Shown here: positions 24,522 through 35,013 of the stretch, in pieces
How positions within the stretch are numbered: the first letter of the stretch is position 1
Layout of the letters: each line of letters starts with the position of its first letter
DNA from: an uncultured Oscillospiraceae bacterium
GTDB taxonomy: Bacteria; Bacillota; Clostridia; Oscillospirales; Oscillospiraceae
Assembly (NCBI GenBank): GCA_947599925.1
Contig: CANQFT010000006.1
Span: forward strand, 24,482 to 88,481
Direction: 5' to 3'
Length of the DNA stretch: 64,000 nucleotides
Position numbers and translations under genes: made by a program
Notes under the pieces: generated by a model
Told to the model about the DNA's origin: nothing
Databases searched by the model: none
What the model saw: the letters and a program-made list of their open reading frames with translations, nothing else

Positions 24522-25630
24522 CAGCCCCTGTCAAGGACCCTGTGAAAAAAGTTGAGAGCGCCAGGGAGAGCTTCTTCAAGCGGCTCACCCGGCAGCAGCT
24601 CTTTATTCCCCTGGCGGCGCTGGTGCTGCTGGTGCTGTTCAACCTGATCGCCGACCCCTCCTTCTTCGCGGTCAGCATCAAGGAAAACAGCCTGGGCAAC
24701 CCCGTCCTCAGCGGCAACATCATCTCTGTGCTGGACAACGCCTCGGAGCTGGTCATCCTCTCCATCGGCATGACCCTGGTCACAGCCTCCTCCGGCGGGC
24801 AGGACATCTCGGTGGGCGCGGCCATGGCCATCGCCGGCAGCGTCATCCTGCGGCTGGTCTGCGGCGGTCAGGTCAACGCCGACACCATGCACATGAACCT
24901 CTTCCTGGCGCTGTTCATCGCCATCGTTGTGAGTATGCTCTTTGGCGCCTTTAACGGCACCTTGGTGGCCTACTTCAAGATCCAGCCCATGGTGGCCACC
25001 CTGATCCTGTATACCGCCGGGCGCTCCATCGCCGCGTGGATCAACAACAACGAACTGCCCATCATGAACGACATCTCCTTCAAGTACGCCGGGACCTTCC
25101 TCCCCGGAATCCCCGTCCCAACCCCCATCTTCGTCACCCTCTTCGTCATCCTCCTGTTCTGGCTGGCGCTGAAGTTCACCAACCTGGGCCTCTACACCCA
25201 GTCTGTGGGCATCAACGCCAGCTCTGCCCGGCTCAACGGTCTGAATCCCCAGTTCATCAAGCTGCTCACCTACATGATCCTGGGCGCTTGCGTGGCGGTG
25301 GCCGGCTTTCTGCGGGTGAGCCGCAGCGGCTCCATCAACTACTCCCGCATCGCCGAGAACATCGAGATGGACGCGATCCTGGCCGTGGCCCTGGGCGGCA
25401 ACGCCCTGGGCGGAGGCAAGTTCAACATCTACGGCTCCGTGTTGGGGGCCTACGTGATCCAGTTCCTCACCACCACGCTCTACAAATACGACGTGGCCTC
25501 CACCGCGCTGCCCGCTTACAAGGCCGTGGTGGTCATCCTGCTGGTGGTGCTCAGCGCTCCGGTGGTGCGGGAAAAGCTGACCCGCGTCAAGGGCCGAACG
25601 CCCGCCAAGGCCGCAAAGGAGGTGTCCTGA
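24518..25630 (+). CDS. Sugar ABC transporter permease 1 (YtfT-like)
   Basis: 370 residues, about nine membrane helices, with the family segment ASSGGQDISVGAAMAIAG and the C-terminal ALGGNALGGGKF. Cytoplasmic N-terminal tail of ~35 residues. It overlaps the ATPase gene by 4 bp and ends 1 bp before the second permease, so coupled translation is expected. Forms a heterodimer with the next gene product by analogy with YtfT/YjfF. Confidence 0.93.
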   Translation: MTAPVKDPVKKVESARESFFKRLTRQQLFIPLAALVLLVLFNLIADPSFFAVSIKENSLGNPVLSGNIISVLDNASELVILSIGMTLVTASSGGQDISVGAAMAIAGSVILRLVCGGQVNADTMHMNLFLALFIAIVVSMLFGAFNGTLVAYFKIQPMVATLILYTAGRSIAAWINNNELPIMNDISFKYAGTFLPGIPVPTPIFVTLFVILLFWLALKFTNLGLYTQSVGINASSARLNGLNPQFIKLLTYMILGACVAVAGFLRVSRSGSINYSRIAENIEMDAILAVALGGNALGGGKFNIYGSVLGAYVIQFLTTTLYKYDVASTALPAYKAVVVILLVVLSAPVVREKLTRVKGRTPAKAAKEVS

Positions 25631-25631
25631 A

Positions 25632-26681
25632 ATGCCGAAAGGGATCGCAGTTGACAAGCAGGGACGGCTCCGGGAACAGCGGGTCGCCATGAGCGACGCC
25701 AACCTGCTCCTGACCATCACCATCGTGGTGTTCTTCCTGCTCTACCTCTCCGCCATCCTCTTCCTGGGCGGCGGCTTTACCAAGGGACAGACCTTCCTGA
25801 ACATTCTGAACAACAACGCCCCCCTCATCGTCCTGGCCTGCGGCATGAGCGTGGTGATGATCACCGGCGGCATCGACATCAGTGTGGGCGGCGTCACCTG
25901 CCTGGTGTGCATGGTCAGCGCGGTGAATCTGGAGCGGCAGGGCGGCAACATCTTCACCGTCATCCTCATCGGCCTGGGCATCGGCCTGGCCTTTGGCGTG
26001 GTGCAGGGGTTCCTGGTGGCCCATCTGGGCATCCAGCCCTTTATCGTCTCTCTGGCGGGGATGTTCTTCGCCAAGGGCATGACCACCATCGTCAGCAAAG
26101 AGCCCATCCGCGTGACCAACGAGGCGTTCCTGGCGGTGAAGGAGACCCGCATCACCGTCCCCGGTATGGGGTCGGTCAACAAGCTGGGGCAGTACGTCCC
26201 CGCCTATGTGGAGGTGGGGGTCGTTGTGGCGCTGGCGGTGGTGGTGCTGCTGTTCTGCCTGCTCCGCTGGGGCAAGCTCGGCCGCGGCTTCTACGCCGTG
26301 GGCGGCAACAACCAGAGCGCCAGTATGCTGGGGGTCAACGTGCGCCGCACCAAGTTCCTGGCCCATGTGCTGTGCAGCCTGCTGGCGGGACTGGGCGGCA
26401 TCCTCTACTTCCTCCACGTGGGCAGCGGCGACGTGGCCAACGGCGCGGGGGACGAGATGAACGCCATCGCCTCCTCCATCATCGGCGGCACCCTGCTCAC
26501 CGGCGGCGTGGGCAATGTGGTGGGCACCTTCTTCGGCGTGATGAGCCTGAACACCATCAAGCGCATCGTCTCCTCCCTGGGCTTTGACGAGGCGTGGTGG
26601 TCCAACATCACCGTGGCCGCCATGCTGTGTTTGTTCCTGGTGATCCAGAGCATCGTCCTGCTGCGGAAGAACAAGAAGTGA
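25632..26681 (+). CDS. Sugar ABC transporter permease 2 (YjfF-like)
   Basis: 349 residues, about nine helices. Family signature [16 protein letters not shown] and the [18 protein letters not shown] segment are present. Starts one base after permease 1. RBS GGAGGTGTCCTGA. Completes the transporter. Confidence 0.93.
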   Translation: MPKGIAVDKQGRLREQRVAMSDANLLLTITIVVFFLLYLSAILFLGGGFTKGQTFLNILNNNAPLIVLACGMSVVMITGGIDISVGGVTCLVCMVSAVNLERQGGNIFTVILIGLGIGLAFGVVQGFLVAHLGIQPFIVSLAGMFFAKGMTTIVSKEPIRVTNEAFLAVKETRITVPGMGSVNKLGQYVPAYVEVGVVVALAVVVLLFCLLRWGKLGRGFYAVGGNNQSASMLGVNVRRTKFLAHVLCSLLAGLGGILYFLHVGSGDVANGAGDEMNAIASSIIGGTLLTGGVGNVVGTFFGVMSLNTIKRIVSSLGFDEAWWSNITVAAMLCLFLVIQSIVLLRKNKK

Positions 26682-26694
26682 GGAGGGGTGGGGT

Positions 26695-28221
26695 ATGAGG
26701 ACCTGTTTGGGGGTCGAGCTGGGCTCGACCCGGATCAAGGCCGTCACCGTGGACGACGGCTTTTGTCCCGTCTCCTCCGGGGACTATACCTGGGCTTCCC
26801 GGTATGAAAACGGCGTGTGGACCTACCCCTTGGAGGAGGTGTGGACCGGCCTGAGGGCCGCCATCTCCCAGGTGGAGGGCCGCCAGGACATCGCGGCGGC
26901 GGGCATCTCCGCCATGATGCACGGCTACCTGGCCTTTGACAGCGACTGGAACCTGCTGGTCCCTTTCCGCACCTGGCAAAACACCATCACCGGCCCCGCC
27001 GCGGCGGAGCTGACGGAGCTCTTTGGCTTCAACATCCCCCAGCGGTGGTCCATCGCCCATCTCTACCAGGCGGTGCTCAACGGCGAGCCCCATGTGACCC
27101 GTGTGGCCCACCTGACCACGCTGGCGGGCTACATCCACCACCAGCTCACCGGCGTCCACGCCGTGGGGGTGGGGGAGGCCTCCGGGATGTTCCCCATCGA
27201 CAGCCGCACCCTGGACTATGACGCGGGGATGCTGGAGAAATTCAACGCTCTGGTGGCCGGCCGGGGCCTTCCCTGGCGGCTGGAGGACCTGCTGCCCAAG
27301 GTGCTGGCCGCCGGTGAGGACGCGGGGGCGCTCACCCCGGAGGGGGCGGCGCTGCTGGAGGGACTGCTCCCGGCGGGCATCCCCTTCGCGCCTCCGGAGG
27401 GGGACGCGGGCACCGGCATGGTGGCCACCAACGCCGTGGCGCCCCGGACGGGCAACGTGTCCGCCGGGACCTCCATTTTCTCCATGGTGGTGCTGGAGCG
27501 GCCCCTGGAGCGGGTCTATGAGGAGATCGACCTGGTCACCACCCCTGCCGGGGCGCCGGTGGCCATGGTCCACTGCAACAACTGCACCGGCGACACCAAC
27601 GCCTGGGTCAGCCTTCTGGGGGAGACCGCCCGGCTCTTCGGCGCGGACCCTGAGCCGGGAGAGCTGTATACCAAGCTCTACCAGAAAAGTCTGGAGGGCG
27701 AGGCGGACTGCGGCGGCGTGCTGGTGTGCAACTACCTGGCAGGGGAGGGGGTCACCCACATGGACGCCGGCCGCCCTCTGGCGGCCCGGACCCCGGAGGC
27801 CCGCTTCACCCTTGCCAACTTCTTCCGCGCCCAGCTCTACGCCACCATGGCCACGCTGAAGCTGGGCATGGACATCCTGGCCGGAGAGGGGGTGGCCATC
27901 GACTCCCTCACCGGCCACGGCGGGCTGTTCAAAACGCCTCTGGTGGGCCAGCGCTATATGGCCGCCGCCTGCGGCGCGCCGGTGACCTGCATGGAGACTG
28001 CCGGAGAGGGCGGGCCCTATGGCATGGCTCTGCTGGCGGCCTATCTGCTCCGCGGAGAAGCGGGGGAGAGCCTGGAGGACTTCCTCGCCCGCAGGGTCTT
28101 TGCCGGCGTCTCCGGCTCCACCGTTCAGCCCCAGCCCGACGACCTGGCGGGCTTTAACGCCTACATCGGGCGCTACAAGGCGCTGTTGGAGGTGGAGCGG
28201 GCGGCGGTGGCCGCTCTGTAA
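26695..28221 (+). CDS. araB: FGGY-family sugar kinase, probable L-ribulokinase
   Basis: 508 residues. N-terminal phosphate motif [13 protein letters not shown], a substrate loop GISAMMHGY and later NCTGDTNAW and [11 protein letters not shown] typical of FGGY kinases. It is the only sugar kinase in an operon with araA and araD, so L-ribulose to L-ribulose-5-phosphate is the expected step; by sequence alone xylulokinase cannot be excluded. RBS GAGGAGGGG before ATG. 45 bp separate it from araA. Confidence 0.8.
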   Translation: MRTCLGVELGSTRIKAVTVDDGFCPVSSGDYTWASRYENGVWTYPLEEVWTGLRAAISQVEGRQDIAAAGISAMMHGYLAFDSDWNLLVPFRTWQNTITGPAAAELTELFGFNIPQRWSIAHLYQAVLNGEPHVTRVAHLTTLAGYIHHQLTGVHAVGVGEASGMFPIDSRTLDYDAGMLEKFNALVAGRGLPWRLEDLLPKVLAAGEDAGALTPEGAALLEGLLPAGIPFAPPEGDAGTGMVATNAVAPRTGNVSAGTSIFSMVVLERPLERVYEEIDLVTTPAGAPVAMVHCNNCTGDTNAWVSLLGETARLFGADPEPGELYTKLYQKSLEGEADCGGVLVCNYLAGEGVTHMDAGRPLAARTPEARFTLANFFRAQLYATMATLKLGMDILAGEGVAIDSLTGHGGLFKTPLVGQRYMAAACGAPVTCMETAGEGGPYGMALLAAYLLRGEAGESLEDFLARRVFAGVSGSTVQPQPDDLAGFNAYIGRYKALLEVERAAVAAL

Positions 28222-28266
28222 GGACCGCCGCGGACATAACTTGACTGGTACAAAGGAGGAACATCA

Positions 28267-29733
28267 ATGCGTCCCTATTCCTTTTGGTTCATTGTGGGCA
28301 GCCAGTCCCTGTACGGCCCGGAGGTGCTGGAGACCGTGGCCCAGCGGGCACAGGAGATGGCCGACCAGCTCAGCCGCGACCTCCCCTACCCTCTGCTCTA
28401 CAAGGTGACTGCCAAGAGCAACCAGGAGATCGCCGATGTGGTCAAACAGGCCAACTACGACGACGACTGCGCCGGGGTGATCACCTGGTGCCACACCTTC
28501 AGCCCCTCCAAGATGTGGATCAACGGCCTGGCCGCCCTGCAAAAGCCCTATTGCCATCTGGCCACCCAGTATAACCAGGAGATCCCCGACCAGGAGATCG
28601 ACATGGACTTCATGAATCTGAACCAGGCCGCCCACGGCGACAGGGAACACGGCTTCATCGCCGCGCGGCTCCGGATGCCCAGAAAGATCATCGCCGGTTA
28701 CTGGCGGGACCAGACCGTCCGGGACCGGCTGGGCAGTTGGATGAAGGCCGCGGTGGGCGCGGCGGTGTCCCGGAGCATGAAGGTCATGCGCTTTGGCGAC
28801 AACATGCGGGAAGTGGCCGTCACCGAGGGTGACAAGGTGGAGACCCAGACCAAGCTGGGCTGGCAGGTGAACACCTGGGCCGTGGGCGATCTGGTCAAGA
28901 CCATGGCCGCCGTCACCGACGCGGAGATCGACGCCCTGATGGAGACCTATAAGGCCAGCTACGACATCGCCACCGACGACATCCAGGCCATCCGCTATCA
29001 GGCCAGAGAGGAACTTGCCATCAAGAAGATGATGGACGCCGAGGGCTGCCTGGCCTTCTCCAACACCTTCCAGGACCTGTACGGCATGGAGCAGCTCCCC
29101 GGCCTTGCCACCCAGCACCTGATGGCCCAGGGCTACGGCTACGGCGGCGAGGGCGACTGGAAGGTGGCCGCCATGACCGCCATTCTGAAAGCCATGGGCG
29201 AGGGCGGAAACGGCTGCTCGCTGTTCATGGAGGACTACACCTACAACCTGACCCCGGGCGCGGAGTATTCCCTGGGCGCCCATATGCTGGAGGTCTGCCC
29301 CTGCTGTGCCGCCGGCCGGCCCCGGATCGAGACCCACCACCTGGGCATCGGCATGAACGAGAAAGACCCCGCGCGTCTGGTCTTTGAGGGCAAGGCGGGG
29401 GACGCGGTGGTGGCCTCCCTCATCGACATGGGCGGCCGGATGCGCCTCATCTGCCAGGACATCCACTGCGTCAAGCCCATCCTGCCCATGCCCAACCTCC
29501 CTGTGGCACGGGTCATGTGGCAGGCGGAGCCCTCCCTCACCACCGGCGTGGAGTGCTGGATCGCCGCCGGCGGCGCCCACCACACCGTGCTGAGCTATGA
29601 CGTCACCGCCCAGCAGCTGCGGGACTGGGCCCGGATCATGGACATTGAGTTTGTTCACATCAACAAGGACACCACGCCGGAGAGCCTGGAGCGGGAACTG
29701 TTCCTGTCCGATCTGGCCTGGAAACTGAAATGA
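28267..29733 (+). CDS. araA: L-arabinose isomerase
   Basis: L-arabinose to L-ribulose, Mn-dependent. 488 residues, normal length. Characteristic stretches: [17 protein letters not shown] at the start, [25 protein letters not shown] and [16 protein letters not shown] near the metal site. AAAGGAGG lies 9 bp before ATG. 10 bp to araD. Confidence 0.97.
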   Translation: MRPYSFWFIVGSQSLYGPEVLETVAQRAQEMADQLSRDLPYPLLYKVTAKSNQEIADVVKQANYDDDCAGVITWCHTFSPSKMWINGLAALQKPYCHLATQYNQEIPDQEIDMDFMNLNQAAHGDREHGFIAARLRMPRKIIAGYWRDQTVRDRLGSWMKAAVGAAVSRSMKVMRFGDNMREVAVTEGDKVETQTKLGWQVNTWAVGDLVKTMAAVTDAEIDALMETYKASYDIATDDIQAIRYQAREELAIKKMMDAEGCLAFSNTFQDLYGMEQLPGLATQHLMAQGYGYGGEGDWKVAAMTAILKAMGEGGNGCSLFMEDYTYNLTPGAEYSLGAHMLEVCPCCAAGRPRIETHHLGIGMNEKDPARLVFEGKAGDAVVASLIDMGGRMRLICQDIHCVKPILPMPNLPVARVMWQAEPSLTTGVECWIAAGGAHHTVLSYDVTAQQLRDWARIMDIEFVHINKDTTPESLERELFLSDLAWKLK

Positions 29734-29743
29734 GGGTCGGACC

Positions 29744-30454
29744 ATGTTGGAAGAACTGAAAAAACAGGTGTTGGAAGCCAATCTGCTGCTGCCCAAGTAC
29801 GGCCTTGTCACCTTTACCTGGGGCAACGTCTCCGGGGTGGACCGGGAGCGGGGCCTTATGGTCATCAAGCCCTCCGGCGTGGAGTATGACGGCATGACCG
29901 CCGAGGATATGGTGGTGGTGAGCCTGGCCACCGGAGAGCGGATCGAGGGGCGGTACCGCCCATCCAGCGACACGCCCACCCATGTGGAGCTCTACAACGC
30001 CTTTCCCCACATCGGCGGCGTGGTCCACACCCACTCCTCTTACGCCACCAGCTGGGCCCAGGCGGGCCGCTCCATCCCCTGCTACGGCACTACCCATGCC
30101 GACTACATCTACGGCGAGGTCCCCTGTCTGCGCTGTCTGACCAAGGCGGAGATCGACCAGGGCTATGAGCGGAACACCGGCGTGCTCATCGTCTCGGAGT
30201 TTGCCCGGCGGGGCCTGGACCCCGCCGCCGTCCCCGCCGTGCTGTGCAAGAACCACGGGCCCTTCGCCTGGGGCGTGGACCCCAAGGACGCCGTCCACAA
30301 CGCCGTGGTGCTGGAGGAGGTGGCCAAGATGGCCTACCGGGCTGAGACCATCCAGCCCAACATCCAGCCCGCGCCCCAGGAGTTGCAGGACAAGCACTAC
30401 CTGCGTAAGCACGGCCCCAACGCCTATTACGGGCAAACCGAGAAAGGAAGGTGA
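29744..30454 (+). CDS. araD: L-ribulose-5-phosphate 4-epimerase
   Basis: Class II aldolase-fold zinc enzyme giving D-xylulose 5-phosphate. 236 residues. Substrate-binding [19 protein letters not shown] and zinc histidines in [14 protein letters not shown], plus [10 protein letters not shown], are present. Starts 10 bp after araA. Confidence 0.96.
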   Translation: MLEELKKQVLEANLLLPKYGLVTFTWGNVSGVDRERGLMVIKPSGVEYDGMTAEDMVVVSLATGERIEGRYRPSSDTPTHVELYNAFPHIGGVVHTHSSYATSWAQAGRSIPCYGTTHADYIYGEVPCLRCLTKAEIDQGYERNTGVLIVSEFARRGLDPAAVPAVLCKNHGPFAWGVDPKDAVHNAVVLEEVAKMAYRAETIQPNIQPAPQELQDKHYLRKHGPNAYYGQTEKGR

Positions 30455-30458
30455 TCCC

Positions 30459-31304
30459 ATGACCCCGAAGGAAAAACAGCAGTTGGAGCTGGCGGCCTGC
30501 AAGGTACGCATGGGCATTATCGAGGGCACCCACGGGGCCAAGGCCGGGCATCCCGGCGGAAGCCTCTCCGCCGCCGATGTGTTCACCTATCTCTACTTCA
30601 AGGAGCTGAACATCGACCCCAAGGACCCGAAGTGGGAGGGACGGGACCGGTTCGTGCTCTCCAAGGGGCACACCGCCCCCGGCCTCTACGGGGCTCTGGC
30701 CAACCGGGGATTTTTCCCGGTGGAGGACCTGCCCACCCTGCGGCACATCGACAGCTACCTCCAGGGCCACCCCAATATGCACACCGTCCCCGGCGTGGAT
30801 ATGTCCACCGGCTCTCTGGGCCAGGGCATCTCGGTGGCCGCGGGCATGGCCCTGGCCGCCAAGCACCAGGGCAGGACCTGCCGGGTCTACACCCTCTTGG
30901 GCGACGGAGAGATCGCCGAGGGCGAGGTGTGGGAGGCGCTGATGTTCGCCCACCACTATCAGCTGGACAACCTGTGCGTCATTCTGGACAACAACGGTCT
31001 GCAGATCGACGGCAGCAACAAGGAGGTCATGGACTCCAGCCCCATCCCGGAGAAGTTCCGGGCCTTTGGTCTGGAGGTGGTGGAGATCGACGGCCACGAC
31101 TTCGACGCCATGGAGACCGCCTTTGCCCACGCCAGAGAGGTCAAGGGCACCCCCACCGCCATCATCCTGCACACCATCAAGGGCAAGGGCGTGAGCTACA
31201 TGGAGGGGCAGGTGGGCTGGCACGGCAAGGCCCCCAACGACGAGGAATACCAGATCGCCATGGCCGAGCTGCGGGCCCGGCTGGCGGAATTGGAGGCGAT
31301 GTGA
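30459..31304 (+). CDS. Transketolase, N-terminal (thiamine diphosphate) subunit
   Basis: 281 residues, the ThDP-binding half of transketolase: KAGHPGGSLSAADV, SKGHTAPGLYG, and the ThDP/Mg motif GDGEIAEGEVWEAL...NNG. AGAAAGGAAGGTG precedes the ATG, 4 bp after araD. With the next gene it forms a two-piece enzyme that feeds xylulose 5-phosphate into the pentose phosphate pathway. Split transketolases are common in Clostridia; this is not a frameshift. Confidence 0.95.
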   Translation: MTPKEKQQLELAACKVRMGIIEGTHGAKAGHPGGSLSAADVFTYLYFKELNIDPKDPKWEGRDRFVLSKGHTAPGLYGALANRGFFPVEDLPTLRHIDSYLQGHPNMHTVPGVDMSTGSLGQGISVAAGMALAAKHQGRTCRVYTLLGDGEIAEGEVWEALMFAHHYQLDNLCVILDNNGLQIDGSNKEVMDSSPIPEKFRAFGLEVVEIDGHDFDAMETAFAHAREVKGTPTAIILHTIKGKGVSYMEGQVGWHGKAPNDEEYQIAMAELRARLAELEAM

Positions 31305-31305
31305 G

Positions 31306-32250
31306 ATGGCGGAAGTGAAAAAAGTCGCCACCCGCGCCAGCTACGGCGCGGCGCTGGTGGAGCTGGGCCAGCTCCACGATGACCTGATCGTCTTTGACGC
31401 CGACCTCTCCAACGCCACCAAGACCGACACCTTCCGCAAGGCGTTCCCCCAGCGGCACTTCAACTGTGGCATCGCCGAGGCCAACATGATGGCCGCCGCC
31501 GCCGGCGCCTCCACCATGGGGCTGGTGCCCTTTGTGTCCTCCTTTGCTATGTTCGCCGCCGGCCGCGCCTTTGAGCAGGTCCGGAACTCCATCGGCTACC
31601 CCCATCTGAACGTGAAGATCGGCGCCACCCACGGCGGCCTCTCGGTGGGGGAGGACGGGGCCTCCCACCAGTGCTGCGAGGACTTTGCCCTGATGCGCTC
31701 CATCCCCGGCATGGTCATCCTCTCGCCCGCCGACGACGTGGAGGCCAGGGCCGCGGTGAAGGCGGCCTACGCCTACAAGGGGCCGGTCTATCTGCGCTTT
31801 GGCCGGTTTGCCGTCCCCGTGTTCCACGACGAGACCAACTTCACCTTTGCCATCGGCAAGGGCGAGGTGCTCCAGGACGGCTCCGACGTGGCCATCATCG
31901 CCAACGGCCTGCTGGTCAACGAGGCCATCGAGGCCGGCAGGGCATTGAAGGAGGCGGGGGTCTCCGCCAGGGTCATCAACCTCTGCACCATCAAGCCGCT
32001 GGACGAGGAACTGGTGCTGAAAGCCGCCAGGGAGTGCGGCAGGGTCATCACCTGCGAGGAGCACTCCGTGGTGGGCGGCTTGGGCGAGGCCGTTTGCTCC
32101 CTGCTGAGCGAGCGGTGCCCCACCCCCGTGCGCAGGATCGGCGTCAACGACGAGTTTGGGCACTCCGGCCCCGCCGCCGCCATCCTCAAGCAATTTGGCC
32201 TGTCGGCGGAGCACATCGCCGAGGTCGCCAGGGACTTCTGCGGCAAGTAA
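31306..32250 (+). CDS. Transketolase, C-terminal (pyrimidine-binding) subunit
   Basis: 314 residues, the Pyr and C-terminal domains: DLSNATKTDTFRKAFPQR, FNCGIAEANMMAAAAG (catalytic Glu of the Pyr domain) and YLRFGR. GGAGGCGATGTGAG before ATG; starts one base after the N-subunit stop. Last gene of the arabinose operon. Confidence 0.95.
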   Translation: MAEVKKVATRASYGAALVELGQLHDDLIVFDADLSNATKTDTFRKAFPQRHFNCGIAEANMMAAAAGASTMGLVPFVSSFAMFAAGRAFEQVRNSIGYPHLNVKIGATHGGLSVGEDGASHQCCEDFALMRSIPGMVILSPADDVEARAAVKAAYAYKGPVYLRFGRFAVPVFHDETNFTFAIGKGEVLQDGSDVAIIANGLLVNEAIEAGRALKEAGVSARVINLCTIKPLDEELVLKAARECGRVITCEEHSVVGGLGEAVCSLLSERCPTPVRRIGVNDEFGHSGPAAAILKQFGLSAEHIAEVARDFCGK

Positions 32251-32280
32251 CGGCCCGCGCTGGACCGCGGCACAAAAATC

Positions 32281-32311
32281 GTCAAAGAGGCGGCCCCGCC
32301 GCTTCTTTGAC
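32281..32311 (+). repeat. Intergenic repeat module B (solo copy)
   Basis: GTCAAAGAGGCGGC / GCCGCTTCTTTGAC hairpin with one mismatch, directly before the operon terminator. Confidence 0.75.
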
Positions 32312-32318
32312 CGTCACG

Positions 32319-32352
32319 AAGGGGTCTGAAACCACAGGGTTTCAGACCCCTT
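32319..32352 (+). terminator. Terminator of the arabinose operon
   Basis: Perfect 15-bp stem (AAGGGGTCTGAAACC), 4-base loop, then six T residues in total. The MerR gene ends 36 bp beyond on the other strand. Confidence 0.92.
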
Positions 32353-32388
32353 TTTTGGGTTTTGTTGACAACGAAACGCGGGAGATCT

Positions 32389-33195
32389 TTACCCCTCCAC
32401 CGGCACCACCAGTCGGGAAACGTAGTCCTCCGGGTCGATCTCCCGCCCGGTGTAGGGGGCGACCAGGCCCAGGACGCGGACATAGCCCGTGGGCTTCAAG
32501 CCCCGCTCCCGGATCTCCCGGCCGAGTTCGTTGAAGGCGTGGGCCCTGCGGGAGTAGCTGCCGTAGCCCAGACAGGAGAAGCCCCGGCAGGCGGGGAGGG
32601 TCACCGCCTCCGCTGGGGCGTCCTCCGGCTCCAGCGGGACGCAGCAGATAAAGTCCCCCTCCGTATCCTCAAAGGCGCTGTCCAGGTAATCGGTGCGCTT
32701 GTTGATGACAAACAGCGGCTCGGACGTCAGCAGCCGATAGCCCTTCTCCACCGTCTCGTGGTAGAGGTCGTACATGGCCCAATAGCGGTCCTCCGCCGTC
32801 GTCCCCTGGAACTCCCGGCAGTAGCAGACATACTCCGGCAGGTCCACGAACTCAAAGCTCAAATGGTCCTTTTTCTCCACACGGAGCTTTACTTCCTCAT
32901 AGGCCCGTTTGAACTTCAAAAACCGCTCCTCGATCCGCTCCAGAAGCTCCCGCGACGTCCCGTGGGTCTGGTAGTAGAGGGCGGCGTCGTCATAGGTCAT
33001 GCCCATCTGCAGAAAGGACAGGATCTGCATCACCCGGCTGACGTTGTAATTGTCGTACCAGCGGTAGCCGGTCTCCTCGTCCACCTTGGCCGGGGTGAGC
33101 AGTCCGCGCTCCTCCAGCCGCATGAGAGTGGACCGGGACACCCCGCAGCTCTTGCCGACCTGATGGATCGAAAACAATTTCTCCAATTTTGCCAT
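32389..33195 (-). CDS. MerR-family regulator with effector-binding domain
   Basis: 268 residues from the chosen ATG. N-terminal MerR winged helix (FSIHQVGKSCGVSRSTLMRL, then ERGLLTPAKVDEETGYRWYD), a dimer helix (about 75-115) and a C-terminal GyrI-like effector domain. Such proteins sense small, often aromatic or cationic, molecules. Start uncertain: the ATG at 33195 has GAGGGAG immediately adjacent, and in-frame ATG 33225 has no ribosome site. No divergent efflux gene is next to it; its target is unclear. Confidence 0.85.
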   Translation of the reverse strand: MAKLEKLFSIHQVGKSCGVSRSTLMRLEERGLLTPAKVDEETGYRWYDNYNVSRVMQILSFLQMGMTYDDAALYYQTHGTSRELLERIEERFLKFKRAYEEVKLRVEKKDHLSFEFVDLPEYVCYCREFQGTTAEDRYWAMYDLYHETVEKGYRLLTSEPLFVINKRTDYLDSAFEDTEGDFICCVPLEPEDAPAEAVTLPACRGFSCLGYGSYSRRAHAFNELGREIRERGLKPTGYVRVLGLVAPYTGREIDPEDYVSRLVVPVEG

Positions 33196-33323
33196 CTCCC
33201 TCTTGACTTGTTCACGGGTGAACATGACAGGATGATACAGGGAAAAACGCGATTTGAAAAAATCCAACGACAAGCTGTGACAGAGTGTGGCGATCGGGGA
33301 TCTGTGACGTATGTGTGAATCAT

Positions 33324-33352
33324 ATTATAGCGGAGGATCTCATAAAGGACAA
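33324..33352 (-). promoter_or_regulatory. Promoter of the MerR gene
   Basis: Minus strand TTGTCC, 17 bp, TATAAT, about 130 bp upstream of the chosen start. The normal 17-bp spacer is unlike the 19-bp spacer of promoters activated by MerR proteins. Confidence 0.65.
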
Positions 33353-33405
33353 GTACATTTTTGACGAAAGCAGCGGCCCCGCCATTCTGATCGGGCGAAA
33401 TAAAG

Positions 33406-33437
33406 CGAGCGGGAGAGGGCTCTGCCTCTCCCGCTCG
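33406..33437 (-). terminator. Terminator after the zinc-ribbon gene cluster
   Basis: Stem CGAGCGGGAGAGG / CCTCTCCCGCTCG with a 6-base loop, followed on the minus strand by CTTTATTT. Confidence 0.75.
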
Positions 33438-33454
33438 TTTTGTCAGGCGGTGGG

Positions 33455-34990
33455 TCACCACCACCGCCGCTCAAACTGCAACACATCTGTGCTGGTGCCG
33501 TCTTCATAGATCCAAAAAGCGTAAATGCTGTTATCCTCATAGAATAGATAGATCCGCTTTGCCTGGCCCCCAGTTGTAGACGTCAAGTCCGCGTACAGGT
33601 AGCCCTCATCATCGGCGCTCAGGATGCCGGAGCTTCTGGTCCCGCCGTGCGTATCGGTCGCGTAAAAATCGTTGGTCACATAGACTTGCCCTGTGCTCAA
33701 GTTGTTTTCAATGGTCAGAGCTTGGCCGTACCCTGTTGCCTCCCAGTTTCCATACAACACACTGAGTTCCTCGTTAAACCCGGAGACATACTCTACATCA
33801 TCGTACGAGTCATAGTCATAGTAGTAGTCATCGCTCGCGTCGTAGTCATCGTACGAGTCATCGTCAAGGAACAAGCCGTCGGTGTCGTCCTCTTCTTCGT
33901 CATCGTACGAGTCGTAGTCGAAGACCGGGGCGGGGATGGGCGTGGGCGTCGGCGTGGGCGCGGGGGTCGGGGTGGTGAAGCTGGCCGTCGTCCGGCTGGC
34001 CGCCGGCGTGTCGGCCAAGGGCCCGGCGCTGGACGTCCTGGGCAGGTTGCTGACCACGATCGCCACGATACCGGCGGCCAGAAACGCGCCGATGAGCGCG
34101 CCGCCGACCGCACTGCCGACGGCGTTTTCCTTGGGCGGGGTGGGCTCGGCACCCGTCCGGCGGATCAACTCCAACTGGAGCGGCCGCAGGTCGTTGTACC
34201 TCTGCGCGTCCAGTTTCAGCCCGGTGATCCCCGTCTGGTCGCGGATGGTCAGCTCGTAATGGCAGAGGTTGAACCGCACCCACCACACCGTCAGGGCGAA
34301 GATCCCGATCAGTATGGCCACGCCCGCGATCAGTTCGTTCTCCTCCACGGGGAGGACGAAGCCGAACAGGGGCAGCAGGGGCAGGGCCACAAAGGTCAGC
34401 AGCATCATCACGACCCCGGCCCACGCCATCACGGACGATTCCGGGGCCAGGGTGAGGCCGGAGATCTGCTCCAAGGGGATCTCCCGCTCCGTCTCCGCCT
34501 TGCGGCCCAGGACATTGACCTGGGTGGTGCAGAGAAGGCGCTTGTCGTCCACCTCCGCGCGGACGGACACACGCTTGTTCCAGCGCATCTCGGCCTGCCG
34601 ATAGCGCCAGGAAAACTCCTGGGGCGGCTCGCCCGCGCCGGGCCTCTGGGCCTGGTCCGGGCCGCCGCCCTCCGGCGTCGGCTCTGGCGCGGGCGTCGGC
34701 GTCGGTTCCGGCGTTGGTGGCGTCGGTTCTGGCGTCGGCGTCGGTTCCGGTTCTGGCGTCGGCGTCGATTCTGGCGTCGGCGTTGGCATCGGTTCTGGCG
34801 CGGGAGTGGGCGTCGGCTCCGGTTCTGGCGCGGGCGTCAGGGGCGTGCCGCAGAACGGGCAGAAGGCGTCGTCCGGGTCCACCTCCTTGCCGCACTTGGG
34901 ACAGGCGTCGGTCACCGCCTTGGTCCCGCACTTGGGGCAGAACCCCGCCCCCGCGGGCAGTTCCCTGCCGCAGTTCATGCAAAAAGCCAT
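33455..34990 (-). CDS. Membrane protein with two zinc ribbons and low-complexity linkers
   Basis: 511 residues. Residues 1-50: two CxxC...CxxC zinc ribbons (CMNCGRELPAGAGFCPKCG, then CPKCG and CPFCG). Residues 52-112: Pro/Thr/Glu repeats. About 120-275: a PH-like domain interrupted by two membrane helices (AWAGVVMMLLTFVALPLL and IAGVAILIGIFALTVWW). A third helix near 305. Then a second Pro/Thr tract and a 35-residue Asp/Tyr-rich stretch, and a C-terminal beta-rich domain. RBS AGAGGAG before ATG. 23 bp from the upstream lipoprotein gene. Function unknown. Confidence 0.85.
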   Translation of the reverse strand: MAFCMNCGRELPAGAGFCPKCGTKAVTDACPKCGKEVDPDDAFCPFCGTPLTPAPEPEPTPTPAPEPMPTPTPESTPTPEPEPTPTPEPTPPTPEPTPTPAPEPTPEGGGPDQAQRPGAGEPPQEFSWRYRQAEMRWNKRVSVRAEVDDKRLLCTTQVNVLGRKAETEREIPLEQISGLTLAPESSVMAWAGVVMMLLTFVALPLLPLFGFVLPVEENELIAGVAILIGIFALTVWWVRFNLCHYELTIRDQTGITGLKLDAQRYNDLRPLQLELIRRTGAEPTPPKENAVGSAVGGALIGAFLAAGIVAIVVSNLPRTSSAGPLADTPAASRTTASFTTPTPAPTPTPTPIPAPVFDYDSYDDEEEDDTDGLFLDDDSYDDYDASDDYYYDYDSYDDVEYVSGFNEELSVLYGNWEATGYGQALTIENNLSTGQVYVTNDFYATDTHGGTRSSGILSADDEGYLYADLTSTTGGQAKRIYLFYEDNSIYAFWIYEDGTSTDVLQFERRWW

Positions 34991-35013
34991 GGTTTTCTCC
35001 TCTTTGGCGGGCC

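Noticed and set aside
30459-32250. Two transketolase pieces as a frameshifted single gene
   Set aside because: Each has its own ribosome site and start, and the split falls at the usual domain border of clostridial two-subunit transketolase.
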